DNA of 51,325 bases from Acidobacteriota bacterium (GTDB taxonomy: Bacteria; Acidobacteriota; Vicinamibacteria; Vicinamibacterales; UBA823), in the NCBI GenBank assembly GCA_002730735.1, contig PCAU01000001.1, positions 1 to 51,325 of the forward strand. Direction: 5' to 3'. Made by a program: the position numbers and the translations under genes. The first letter of the stretch is position 1. Each line of letters opens with the position of its first letter. Below, piece after piece: positions 27,151 through 36,079 of the stretch. The notes beneath the pieces were generated by a model. It saw only the letters and a list, made by a program, of their open reading frames with translations. It did not search any database and was not told the DNA's origin.

Positions 27151-28275
27151 TCAGTTAGTCATCTCGGTCAATAGTTGATGGATCCGTTCAAGTCCACCAC
27201 GAAGATACTCGGCTGGTAACCCGAAGCTGATCCGCAGGTGCCGGTCGACGTTGAAGTGATCACCTGGTGCAACAAGCACGCTTTTTTCTTTGATTAACCG
27301 TTCGACGAAGGTTGTGGAGTTTACCTCTAGTTCATAGTGCGGAAACGCGATCGCCGCGGCACCGGGCGGGACGATCGATAATAAATTGCCTTGCGACTGC
27401 ATCCACTCTTCGAAAATCTTATAACCACGCCGTATGTAGTCGCGCGTGCGCTGCAACAGTTTCGGTCTCATCTCGGGAGATAAGGCCACTGCGGCAAGTT
27501 GGTTCGAGAGCGTAGCTACACTGATCGTTAGGTATTCGTGACGTGCCCACGCCTCATCGACCTCAGTGGGTGGCCCAACAATCCATCCCACCCTTAATCC
27601 GGGCAAACCACACGCTTTACTCAGGCTGTTATTGGCGAAGACCTTATCGTAACGCCCCCAGAATGAAGGGGTTTGCTCGTCGGTTAGGCGCTCGGCGCCA
27701 CTATAGACCTCGTCAGCCAATATCCAAGCACCGACTCGATCCGCCGCCGTAACGACGGCGTCCATCTCCGCTGACGACATGATGTGACCGGTCGGGTTGT
27801 TTGGATTACAAACGGCGATAAGCTTAGTGCGATCTGTAACAGCCTGACTAAGTGAGTCAACGTCGAGTTCCCATTTCCGGTCGCTTGACAAGTCAAATGT
27901 CCGAACAACCATGCCAAGGTTCTGTGCTGCACCCCAGACCTGTAAATAGTTCGGGGCCATGACTGCAATTTCGTCACCCGGTTCGGCTAGGGTCTGCAAC
28001 GAGAGAAGGTTGGCTTCAATACACCCGACTGTGACCAGGACGTTTTCCGAAGTCGCGCCCGGGTAGAGCGCGGCAATCCGCTCACGCAGTTCCGGTATAC
28101 CGTTGGCTTGTGAGTAGACAATCTCGGTCGACAGGAGTTGCTCCACCTGTTCCGGATCGGGAATGAGTTCGCGCACCGTCGCCGGATGCACGCCACTCTC
28201 AGACAGGTTGTACTCAACTTGGTTTTCCCACTTCGACAACAATCGTTCCATTACAAAAGGCTGGAATTTTGACAT
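27151..28275 (-). CDS. Class I/II PLP aminotransferase
   Basis: A 374-residue cytoplasmic fold-type I enzyme with no signal peptide. Active-site marks are CNPNNPTGHI (156-165, Asn that contacts PLP), ILADEVYSGAE (Asp188 and Tyr191) and the Schiff-base Lys220 in NNSLSKACGLPGLRVGW. The C-terminal Arg in HLRISFGLP is positioned to bind the substrate carboxylate. Length and motifs fit the aspartate/alanine aminotransferase or MalY-like lyase group; the substrate is unknown. It is a single gene. The ATG at 28275 follows the divergent intergenic region shared with the acetamidase-like gene. Confidence 0.9.
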   Translation of the reverse strand: MSKFQPFVMERLLSKWENQVEYNLSESGVHPATVRELIPDPEQVEQLLSTEIVYSQANGIPELRERIAALYPGATSENVLVTVGCIEANLLSLQTLAEPGDEIAVMAPNYLQVWGAAQNLGMVVRTFDLSSDRKWELDVDSLSQAVTDRTKLIAVCNPNNPTGHIMSSAEMDAVVTAADRVGAWILADEVYSGAERLTDEQTPSFWGRYDKVFANNSLSKACGLPGLRVGWIVGPPTEVDEAWARHEYLTISVATLSNQLAAVALSPEMRPKLLQRTRDYIRRGYKIFEEWMQSQGNLLSIVPPGAAAIAFPHYELEVNSTTFVERLIKEKSVLVAPGDHFNVDRHLRISFGLPAEYLRGGLERIHQLLTEMTN

Positions 28276-28536
28276 TCAGCGAACTCCACTACCGACTATG
28301 CTTCTGAGCCTTAGTGCTCCTTAACCTCTATTCTTACAGCGTCATCCATGTGGATTCATGAAGAGTTACACACGCACGATCGCTATTGTGTTCCACGCAA
28401 CTTCTGGAAGGCCAGCGCCTGCGGGCTAAGCCTAATGTATTCACTCTAGTCCCGTATAGGAAGAATTGTAGTTGGTCTTAGTTTTCTGGTCGCGAAACGA
28501 TAGAATCAGCCTGCTTCACAGCTATAGGAGATCTCG
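28276..28536. other. Divergent intergenic region, promoters expected
   Basis: This gap separates the divergent aminotransferase and acetamidase-like genes. It is AT-richer than its surroundings and contains the ribosome site TAGGAG near its right end and a TAGAAT box (about 28501-28506) that could be a -10 element for the rightward gene. A similar TAGAAT occurs shortly before the DUF5916 gene. No matching -35 at standard spacing was found, so promoters are not called. No ORF, tRNA or repeat was recognised. Confidence 0.3.
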
Positions 28537-29532
28537 ATGCGTCTGACCATGGTCCGGATAGCGCTTCACTTCGGCGCTTGGTTCCTCTGTGCAACAGTTC
28601 CAACATTTTCAACTGCGCAAACAACTCACGAGTTTAACGCAACCACTTATTACAACACGTTCTCGTTCGACCATCCTGTGGCCTTACGGATCAGCCCTGG
28701 GGACCACGTTGTGACTAAAACGATCGACGCGCGCGGCGGCGACGAGAATGGAAGGCAGGTTGCACGAGGCCCAAATCCGCAAATTGGCCCATTTTACGTC
28801 GAAGGCGCCGAACCAGGAGATGTCCTTGTTGTGAAATTAGAGAAGATCGAACCGAATCGGGACACTGCGTTCTCAAGTTCGATATTGGCTCCCTACGCTG
28901 CCGATCCGGCATTCTTGCGATATGAGGCGCTCAAAGAACAGCAAATGGAAGTCTGGGAACTCGATCTTGTGGAGCGTATGGCGCGACCGACGACGGCAGC
29001 TTCACGGGAACAAGGCATTGAGATTCCCTTTCGGCCAATGCTCGGCTGCGTGGCTGTCGCACCGCCTCGAAAGGAAGCCGTCTGGACTGCAACACCAGGC
29101 GAATTTGGTGGAAATCTCGATTACTTCGGAATGGTCGCAGGAGTTGCAGTAATGCTCCCGGTATTTGAACCTGGGGCTTTACTGTTCATCGGTGACGGTC
29201 ATGCACGGCAGGGAGAGGGTGAGGTCGTCGGCAACGCCCTTGAGGTCTCGATGGATGTTGAATTCTCTGTCGAACTAATCAAGGCCAAGAAGATTGGCTG
29301 GCCACGTATTGAAACGGATGAATACATCATTGTTCTCGGCAGCGCACGTCCATTACTGCAGGCACTGCAGCATGCAACAACCGAATTGCAGCGCTGGCTC
29401 ATGACCGATTATGGATACGATGAGCGTGGCTCGTCGCTACTCATGGGCCACGTACTCGAATACGAGGTCGTTCAGGTTGTAGACCCACACTTCACGATCG
29501 CGGCAAAAATTCGTAAGGAGTTCCTACAGTAA
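28537..29532 (+). CDS. Exported acetamidase/formamidase-family protein
   Basis: A 331-residue FmdA/AmdA-family amidohydrolase preceded by a signal peptide (FGAWFLCATVPTFSTAQ). Family marks include GDHVVTKTIDARGG, NPQIGPFYVEGAEPGDVLVV, LGCVAVAPP, GGNLDYFGMVAGVAVMLPVFEPGALLFIGDGHARQGEGEVVG and a C-terminal helical part with TDYGYDE. GDGHARQGEGE holds conserved acidic and His residues of the metal site. It should hydrolyse short amides to ammonia and an acid, here outside the cytoplasm. TAGGAGAT, 5 nt before the ATG, is a good ribosome site. The gene stands alone. Confidence 0.9.
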   Translation: MRLTMVRIALHFGAWFLCATVPTFSTAQTTHEFNATTYYNTFSFDHPVALRISPGDHVVTKTIDARGGDENGRQVARGPNPQIGPFYVEGAEPGDVLVVKLEKIEPNRDTAFSSSILAPYAADPAFLRYEALKEQQMEVWELDLVERMARPTTAASREQGIEIPFRPMLGCVAVAPPRKEAVWTATPGEFGGNLDYFGMVAGVAVMLPVFEPGALLFIGDGHARQGEGEVVGNALEVSMDVEFSVELIKAKKIGWPRIETDEYIIVLGSARPLLQALQHATTELQRWLMTDYGYDERGSSLLMGHVLEYEVVQVVDPHFTIAAKIRKEFLQ

Positions 29533-29603
29533 AGCGTGACGACGTCGGTTTTTTCCTTTTCGGTGCTTGTCAGAAGTCAGAGTTCGGCAGCGGTTTAAGC
29601 GGG

Positions 29604-32525
29604 CTAGCTTTCGGTTTCTAGCTGCTCTTCACACTTCGAAATGTAATCTTTCTGCTCTTCGTTCATTGGCGCGCCGGCGGCACCGGCTTGCCAAGCAGCA
29701 CGCGCCTCAGAAGTGCGGCTAAGTGCAGCCAGAGCGTATCCCTTCCAATACAAGGCCTTGGCCTCGCGTGGTTGTGACGGACGTCCAACGTGTAGGTGTT
29801 TGGGGTAGGTCAGGGCCGCCTCAAAATCCTCCAAGGCCAGGAGCGCATCGCCATTTTTTAGTCGTTCACGACCTCGTTCGACGTGAGCACCAACAAAAAC
29901 CAGCCAATTATCGATATCACCTTCCCAGTTCGAGTAGGTCGCGGTCTCAAGCACGTCTAGCGACTCATCACATTGATGCTCGTCAAGATAGGCGCGTGCC
30001 AACACTGTTGTCACATCATTCCGGAGAGATGGCGCTGGGGACATGCTCTTCAAGAGTGAGATCGCTTCCCGACGGTGCCCCAGAGTAATGAGAACGTTCG
30101 CAAGATCGCGATGCATCACTTGATCAGATGGCCTGGCCACAACACCCTGACGAAACCAGTCGGCTGCATCGCTTAAGACACCCTGTCGCTTCCAGGCATC
30201 AATTCCAAGATTTCTAAACGCCACGCTTAACGTTTGATCCTGTTGCACGGCTTGTTTCCAGTGCCGCACCGCATCATCCAGCCGTCCTAGCCCAGCAAGT
30301 AGGTTGCCAAGATACAGATGGGCTCTTGCATCAGCGGGTTGTCGTTCAATTGCGTACCTAAGGATAGGTAAGGCGTCGACCTGCGAAGGAAAAACATAAT
30401 CTTCGCAAGTGGTCTGGGCGCGGTGGAGCCACTCTGTTGCCACGTCATCTTTGCCAGCACGAGCCATGTAGTAGGCAACGTGGTACAGCGGCAACGGGCG
30501 CACCACCTCGTTGAGGGGGCCCTCAACGAGCGTTGCGCGTAGCATGCTGGTCGCATCATCAAAAAGTCCAAGGTCGGCAAGACACAGACCAAGTTCTAGG
30601 TAAGCAAATTCGAACTCACCAAGAAAGGAGCGTGTCTCTGTCGCGAATCGTTTCCAATCACCACCATCTACCATTGCAACTACAGCGCGCGGCACTAAAC
30701 GGGCGTTACCCTCAGCGATTACCTGTTTCGCTAAACTCCTTGCACGGACTGACTCACCCGAGAAGTGCATCGCGAGCATCATCCACTCAAACAGCCGGAC
30801 ACGGTCCAGATCGCCCAGTTCGTATGCCGTGCTAAACATCGTGAAAGCTTCCTGAAACGCACCTTGTCGCATCAATGCGCGGGCAGCAACGCCCAGCCCC
30901 AGCGATTCGGTGTCCCGGTGAGTTGAAGCCTTAATTCCACATGCGAACGCCTCGTCACTCCGGTCCTGTCTAAGACGGACAATCCCCCGCAAGTACCGAG
31001 CTGGGCCATCGTCTGGTTTTCTCGCCAAGGCGCTCGCCAACCGTTCGTCAGCAACTTCGTACAACCCCGCCTGTACATCCAGTCTCGCAAGGGCAACAAG
31101 GGCTCCAATATGTGAGGGCTCTGACTCACTCGCCCACCTGTACCACTTCCTAGCATTAACACGGTCCATCAACCGGTCAAACTCAACGCCACGCTCGTGC
31201 ATATCGTCGGCACTCTTGGGCTCGGACCACTCGCTATGCAATTCCGTCGGAATCTGCACCTCGGGAATCTCCAATGGCGATTGGTACTCCGCGAGTAGCC
31301 TGCCGTCCGCAGCGGTAACCTGCACCTCAACCAAGCATTCTGCCTCTAGGCTCAAATCAATCTGAGTTGGGGTGTCCGGAGTCAGATCCACATAGTTAGC
31401 CAACAGTGAGATGGCATTTCGTCGGACCTCAAACCGAGCGCCGGGGTGTGCCGCAGTCGCAGCAACTTTGAACTGGACTTTCCCATCACGAGCGGTGCGC
31501 TCAACCGCAATGTCTTTGGTCGCGTACTCGAAACCCGTTCCCAAACCAGCCACGGGATACCACCACTCCTGCCAAGCGACTTGTTGGCCCGGCCCAAGGA
31601 CAGCGTAGTCAGTCTGCGTTCGGAGCGGTCCACTTTGCACTTCTATATAAGAGCTCGCATCGTCCGTGAGCGCGGTCTGGCTCATCCTTCCAGCATCCGA
31701 CTGTCCCCAAGTCCAAGCTTTCTTGCCAGGGACGACATGATGGTTGGCACACTGCACCACACCGTAGTCCTCCCTGAGGTCGTAAACACCGAAGAAATCG
31801 AATGGGCACGAGTAGGCAAATACAGGCGTCGCGTCAGGATAGTTCTTCAGCCACCGCAGGTCGCGATTCTGATAGATCGGCCACGGGAAGAAGCGATCGT
31901 GGTCACTCGCAGCCTTCATCGGATAACAGAACCGCGTCCCTGGGGTGTTCCGAAAGGCCGTGTTGTTCCAGAAATAATAGCTGTGTGGAAAATCAGTCGG
32001 GTTAAAGATGGTCACCCGCTCGTCGATACACGCGCGGCCCGGGTGAAGTGTAAACCTGACCTCCCATCCCGTGCGGAAGTTCAATTCTGTATAGCCAATT
32101 ACGAACGAAGCCGAACCATCAAGATGTTTCACAGTTAAGACATCGACCGGGGAATAACTCGTCACGGTATGGCTCTGTGGACCACGATTCCACTCAATGC
32201 CACCGGAAAACCAAGCGCCGCGTAAAGCAATCAGTCCGGGTTTAATTACTCTGTTTCGGTAGAACATTTCGCGGCTTCGAATCTTGTCGTAGACTGAAAG
32301 AATCCTCCCGCCAAGAGAAGAAATGCACATCGCTCGAATGTATTCGTTCTCTAAAAAGAGTGCTTGATAAGTCTTGTCCACCCTCGTCCGGGAGAGATGA
32401 TCCTGCATAGGGTACGGGTAGATAAGCGTACCTTCGAGTTCAAAAAATCTGGGGTTTACATCTTCGGGATGTAGTGGGTATGTCGGAATGACGACCTGGT
32501 CGGCCCAAGTTGTGACGGCAGCCAT
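29604..32525 (-). CDS. DUF5107 domain protein with tetratricopeptide repeats
   Basis: A 973-residue protein with no signal peptide. Residues about 10-330 match DUF5107, a galactose-mutarotase-like beta-sandwich family: LENEYIRAMCISSLGGRILSVYDK, FSGGIEWNRGPQSH, ERVTIFNPTDFPHSYYFWNNTAF and CPFDFFGVYDL. The remainder, about 450-960, is a chain of tetratricopeptide repeats such as ADARAHLYLGNLLAGLGRLDDAVRHW and LSVAFRNLGIDAWKRQG. The combination occurs in bacterial glycan-utilisation loci, where a carbohydrate-related role is presumed. It is monocistronic; the stop lies 71 bp from the convergent acetamidase-like gene. The activity of DUF5107 is not established. Confidence 0.88.
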   Translation of the reverse strand: MAAVTTWADQVVIPTYPLHPEDVNPRFFELEGTLIYPYPMQDHLSRTRVDKTYQALFLENEYIRAMCISSLGGRILSVYDKIRSREMFYRNRVIKPGLIALRGAWFSGGIEWNRGPQSHTVTSYSPVDVLTVKHLDGSASFVIGYTELNFRTGWEVRFTLHPGRACIDERVTIFNPTDFPHSYYFWNNTAFRNTPGTRFCYPMKAASDHDRFFPWPIYQNRDLRWLKNYPDATPVFAYSCPFDFFGVYDLREDYGVVQCANHHVVPGKKAWTWGQSDAGRMSQTALTDDASSYIEVQSGPLRTQTDYAVLGPGQQVAWQEWWYPVAGLGTGFEYATKDIAVERTARDGKVQFKVAATAAHPGARFEVRRNAISLLANYVDLTPDTPTQIDLSLEAECLVEVQVTAADGRLLAEYQSPLEIPEVQIPTELHSEWSEPKSADDMHERGVEFDRLMDRVNARKWYRWASESEPSHIGALVALARLDVQAGLYEVADERLASALARKPDDGPARYLRGIVRLRQDRSDEAFACGIKASTHRDTESLGLGVAARALMRQGAFQEAFTMFSTAYELGDLDRVRLFEWMMLAMHFSGESVRARSLAKQVIAEGNARLVPRAVVAMVDGGDWKRFATETRSFLGEFEFAYLELGLCLADLGLFDDATSMLRATLVEGPLNEVVRPLPLYHVAYYMARAGKDDVATEWLHRAQTTCEDYVFPSQVDALPILRYAIERQPADARAHLYLGNLLAGLGRLDDAVRHWKQAVQQDQTLSVAFRNLGIDAWKRQGVLSDAADWFRQGVVARPSDQVMHRDLANVLITLGHRREAISLLKSMSPAPSLRNDVTTVLARAYLDEHQCDESLDVLETATYSNWEGDIDNWLVFVGAHVERGRERLKNGDALLALEDFEAALTYPKHLHVGRPSQPREAKALYWKGYALAALSRTSEARAAWQAGAAGAPMNEEQKDYISKCEEQLETES

Positions 32526-32559
32526 GTTCGTAGACGCTTTCTAGAAACTGCGACGTCAG

Positions 32560-33753
32560 TTACTTCACAGCCTTTTTATCTCGCAGGCGAGCAATTTCCT
32601 CATCATCGTAGCCCGCCTCGTGGAGAACCGCGTCCGTATGCTGGCCGAGAAGCGGCGCAGGCTGACCGGCTGCGATGAGTGTCTCAGAGAACTTGAGCGG
32701 TGAGCCTAGTGTCTTGATTGTGCCAAGGGTTGGGTGTTCGGTCTCTACCACCATCCCCCGGGCCTGAATCTGTGAATCCCTTACCACCGCCGCGTAGTCG
32801 TTGATCGGTCCGCAGGGGATATCGTGTGCCTCAAATAAATCAAGCCAGTGGCGACAGGATTCCTTTTCCGTAATCCCCTGGATTTGCTGTGCTAGGGCCT
32901 CCCGATTTCTGACCCGGGCGGTATCGTCAGCGTAGTCCCCATCATCGGCCCATGTTGGATGGCCAAGAAGGTCACACAGCCTTCGGAAGATTCGATCATT
33001 GGCAGCACCGAGCGTAATGTAACCGTCTAGGCAACGGATCGCCTGGTATGGAGCACTCATCCGATGAGCCGAACCGAGCGGGCCCGGCACCCCCACGCCA
33101 GAAAAATATTCCGTCGCTTCCCATACCGAGAATGCTACACCGGCCTCAACAAGCGAGGTGTCGATATATTGGCCGCGCCCAGTCCTCACGGCGCGATGGT
33201 ATAGGGCCGCCAAGATCCCCGACGCCGCAAAGAGCGCTGCGCCAAGATCGGTAATAGGTACACCAGCTTTAACCGGAATTCTCCCTGGCTCACCTGTAAC
33301 CGAAATGATGCCAGAAACACCCTGTGCTACGAGGTCGAATCCCCCTCGGTTAGCCTTTGGTCCGGTCTGCCCGTACCCAGAAATCGAGGCATAGATGAGC
33401 CCAGGGTTCTGGTTCGCGAGCCGAGGGTAGTCCAGCCCAAGCCGGGCCATCACACCTGGACGGAAATTCTCAATTAGGACGTCGGCTGACGCCGCCAGCC
33501 GTTCAAAAACACCCCGTCCTTCGGTCGATTTGAGGTCGATAACCACTCCCCGCTTCCCCCGATTGACTGCATTGAAGCTCGGACTGTCGGCGGTGCTTGC
33601 TCCGGCCATCCGCCGGGAGGAGTCGCCCTCGGGTGGTTCGACCTTGATCACATCGGCACCCATGTCGCACAGTAGCATCGCGCAGTATGGCCCGGCCATC
33701 ACCTGGGTGACGTCGAGGACGCGGATATCGGCAAGTGCACCGTTACTGGGCAT
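32560..33753 (-). CDS. CaiB/BaiF family CoA-transferase
   Basis: A 397-residue class III CoA-transferase that moves CoA between a thioester and a carboxylic acid. The ATG at 33753 gives the family's usual N-terminus (ADIRVLDVTQVMAGPYC); a longer reading to 33780 would place the start 5 bp from the divergent crotonase gene. Family motifs are ADVIKVEPPEGD, NRGKRGVVIDLKS, ENFRPGVMARLGLDY and GQYIDTSLVEAGVAF, in which the Asp is the catalytic residue that forms the aspartyl-CoA thioester. The crotonase gene next door supports a role in activation and breakdown of a carboxylic acid. The acyl group is unknown. Confidence 0.92.
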   Translation of the reverse strand: MPSNGALADIRVLDVTQVMAGPYCAMLLCDMGADVIKVEPPEGDSSRRMAGASTADSPSFNAVNRGKRGVVIDLKSTEGRGVFERLAASADVLIENFRPGVMARLGLDYPRLANQNPGLIYASISGYGQTGPKANRGGFDLVAQGVSGIISVTGEPGRIPVKAGVPITDLGAALFAASGILAALYHRAVRTGRGQYIDTSLVEAGVAFSVWEATEYFSGVGVPGPLGSAHRMSAPYQAIRCLDGYITLGAANDRIFRRLCDLLGHPTWADDGDYADDTARVRNREALAQQIQGITEKESCRHWLDLFEAHDIPCGPINDYAAVVRDSQIQARGMVVETEHPTLGTIKTLGSPLKFSETLIAAGQPAPLLGQHTDAVLHEAGYDDEEIARLRDKKAVK

Positions 33754-33785
33754 CGTCAATACTCTAACCGCAGGAGCCACTCATC

Positions 33786-34571
33786 GTGTCTACATCTCAC
33801 ACAATCTTCGAAATAGTCGGTCCAATCGCCACCTTGACCTTTAACCGTCCGGATGTGCGAAACGCCATGACTTGGAGCATGTATCAAGCCTTGATCGACG
33901 CGTGTGACGCTGTTGACGCCACTAAAGGTATCCGCACGCTCGTATTAAAAGGCGCCGGTGGCCAAGCCTTCGTATCTGGCACCGACATCGGCCAGTTCCG
34001 GGAGTTCGAATCGCCTCGTGACGGTGTTAACTACGAACGCCGGCTTGACGAGGTGATGGACCGTCTTGAACGAGTCACAAAGCCAACCATCGCTCAGATC
34101 GAAGGCGCAGCCACTGGCGGCGGCTGCGCGATCGCGTTGGCGTGCGACTTGCGCTACTGCACGCCTGAATCGAGATTCGGGATACCAATTGCCAAAACCC
34201 TTGGTAATTGTTTGTCCGTTGCCAACCACGCCCGCTTACTCGATCTGATCGGACCAGCGAGAGTAAAGGAGATGATCTTCACGGGGCGGCTGATCAACGC
34301 GACCGAGGCTGCCACGCTGGGTCTTGTCAACCGGGTGGTTGAGGCGCACCACCTAGCACAGTCGGTGCGTGAAGTTGCCGCAGCCATTGCTGAAAACGCG
34401 CCTCTAACCATCATGGCCACAAAGGAGATCACCCGCAGGATTCTAGCTAGCCGTCGACCCGACCCGGCTGATGGACGCGAATTGATCGAACTCTGTTACG
34501 CGAGTGACGATTTTGCCGAAGGCATCGAGTCGTTCTTAGCAAAACGGCCACCGAAGTGGCTGGGGCAATAG
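33786..34571 (+). CDS. Enoyl-CoA hydratase/isomerase family protein lacking one catalytic Glu
   Basis: A 261-residue crotonase. The GTG start at 33786 has AGGAG 8 nt upstream. The oxyanion-hole segments are present (QAFVSGTDIGQF, IEGAATGGGCAIALACD). In the active-site block the first catalytic Glu of rat enoyl-CoA hydratase (Glu144) is replaced: FGIPIAKTLG has Ile135 there. The second (Glu164) aligns with Glu162 in KEMIFTGRL. A one-Glu crotonase is more typical of isomerases or of other crotonase reactions than of a full hydratase, so the name should stay at family level. It is divergent from the CaiB CoA-transferase, only 32 bp from its start, which suggests a shared pathway. Confidence 0.9.
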   Translation: MSTSHTIFEIVGPIATLTFNRPDVRNAMTWSMYQALIDACDAVDATKGIRTLVLKGAGGQAFVSGTDIGQFREFESPRDGVNYERRLDEVMDRLERVTKPTIAQIEGAATGGGCAIALACDLRYCTPESRFGIPIAKTLGNCLSVANHARLLDLIGPARVKEMIFTGRLINATEAATLGLVNRVVEAHHLAQSVREVAAAIAENAPLTIMATKEITRRILASRRPDPADGRELIELCYASDDFAEGIESFLAKRPPKWLGQ

Positions 34572-34642
34572 CCCTCTATTCTTAGGCTTGCCGCGCCGGC
34601 TGTTACTAAACTCCACAGAAAACTGTGACGATTCAGGGAGCT

Positions 34643-35923
34643 TTACGGTATGCCAATCCCCAGAACTGTGAAGAGCAGATAACAGTAAGCTGCACCAACA
34701 ATCGTCATCGACAAACCCCAAGCCATTAACTTATTAAATAAGGCGCGTGGGTCTTCGGTCTTTGGCGCGGCGGCCAGGCAGAGAGCACCCAAAGTTGAAA
34801 GTGCTGACACATCGACAAGGTGGCCACCGACATTCATCGCTGACGCGATTGCGATCGGCTCGACTCCACCCAGTAAGTTGGCAAGCCCCGGCACCGTCGG
34901 TAACATCGCCGGCAAGACGACACCAGAAGTGCTACTGTAAATTGAAATAAAGCCCGTCGAAAAGGCTATGACCGCCGTTACTGAATCCGGCGTCGATATG
35001 CCAGCCAGTAGTTGGGTGAAGAGAGCGAGGCCGCCGGTCTCGTCGAGCAATGAGATCAGTACGGTCACACCGCACACCATCATGATGACACGCCACGGCA
35101 TCAGATTCACTGCTTTCAATTCATCGCCTACCTTGAGCAGCGATAGCAGAATGGCGCCCGTAAAGGCACCCATCCCGATGTTTATTCCAAAAAAGATGAC
35201 GCCGACAATAAGAGTAAGGATTACGCTCATCGTCACATAGTGGCTCCGGTCAAAGCTCCAATCGGTGGCCTCCTCAGTGCCAGGATTATCCGGAACCTCA
35301 ATCTCGCCATTGTGGCGCCTCCTTATCAGCTTCATACCACCCAATAGGAAATACGCGCCGAAGGCGATCACCGTGTGCGCCACCATGTTGTTGAGGTAGT
35401 TGTGCCACTCGAACCCGGTAAGCCCAACATCGGCCATGATGCCATTGACGATGATACCGGTAGGTGCGATAGGCGATAGCGAACCGGCGTTGGCACCGTT
35501 TCCGACCATTATCGCGACCAAGAACGCGGGTATGCCGACTTGCCCCGCCACCACCATCGCCATGGGTGCAATGATTGCGGTCGCGGCAATGTTACCGGGT
35601 CCGATTGAGGCAAGCACGAAGGCCAACGCGAAAAACATCATCGGTATGACACCTGCGTTGCCGCGGCAGTACAGCACGGCTCGGCGCGCGACCCGGTCGA
35701 GGGTGCCGTTCGCCTGAGCCTGTGAAAACAACAAGGTCACGCCAGCCAGCGTCAGAAACAAGCGGGTTGGGAAACCCGCCATGACCTGATTTGCGTCGAT
35801 GCCGGCATGGAGACCCACTAACCAGGCCAGACCAATGGCCAGAAAACCCACGTGTAGCCGGATCGTGCAGCTAACAACGATAGTGACTAATAGGGCAAGT
35901 AACGAAATGGTAGCGACATCCAT
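34643..35923 (-). CDS. SLC13/MatC-type dicarboxylate permease
   Basis: A 426-residue inner-membrane transporter with about eleven hydrophobic segments. The ATG at 35923 begins directly at the first helix (DVATISLLALLVTIVVS); the ORF extends upstream to 36010 but those 29 residues are not typical of the family. It resembles the malonate/dicarboxylate carrier MatC N-terminal domain and wider ion-transporter superfamily, with paired motifs MVGNGANAGSLSPIAPTG and YSSTSGVVLPAMLPT that correspond to the two substrate/Na+-binding re-entrant loops. Likely cargo is a small carboxylate. It is divergent from the FAD/Fe-S oxidoreductase (156 bp between starts), consistent with uptake of an acid such as lactate or malonate. 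Confidence 0.85.
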   Translation of the reverse strand: MDVATISLLALLVTIVVSCTIRLHVGFLAIGLAWLVGLHAGIDANQVMAGFPTRLFLTLAGVTLLFSQAQANGTLDRVARRAVLYCRGNAGVIPMMFFALAFVLASIGPGNIAATAIIAPMAMVVAGQVGIPAFLVAIMVGNGANAGSLSPIAPTGIIVNGIMADVGLTGFEWHNYLNNMVAHTVIAFGAYFLLGGMKLIRRRHNGEIEVPDNPGTEEATDWSFDRSHYVTMSVILTLIVGVIFFGINIGMGAFTGAILLSLLKVGDELKAVNLMPWRVIMMVCGVTVLISLLDETGGLALFTQLLAGISTPDSVTAVIAFSTGFISIYSSTSGVVLPAMLPTVPGLANLLGGVEPIAIASAMNVGGHLVDVSALSTLGALCLAAAPKTEDPRALFNKLMAWGLSMTIVGAAYCYLLFTVLGIGIP

Positions 35924-36079
35924 CAAATAGAGCCTTAGAGCCTCAAGGAAAAAGCGCGACGAGTATATCAAGGCGCTGGCATTCAGCGGATTTGGCCCTC
36001 GAGTTAACATTTCCTGTTCTGAGGCTCGGAGGTGTCAGGTTTCTAGGTCGTTACGAGCGAGTCGAAGTACAGTGGTCAC

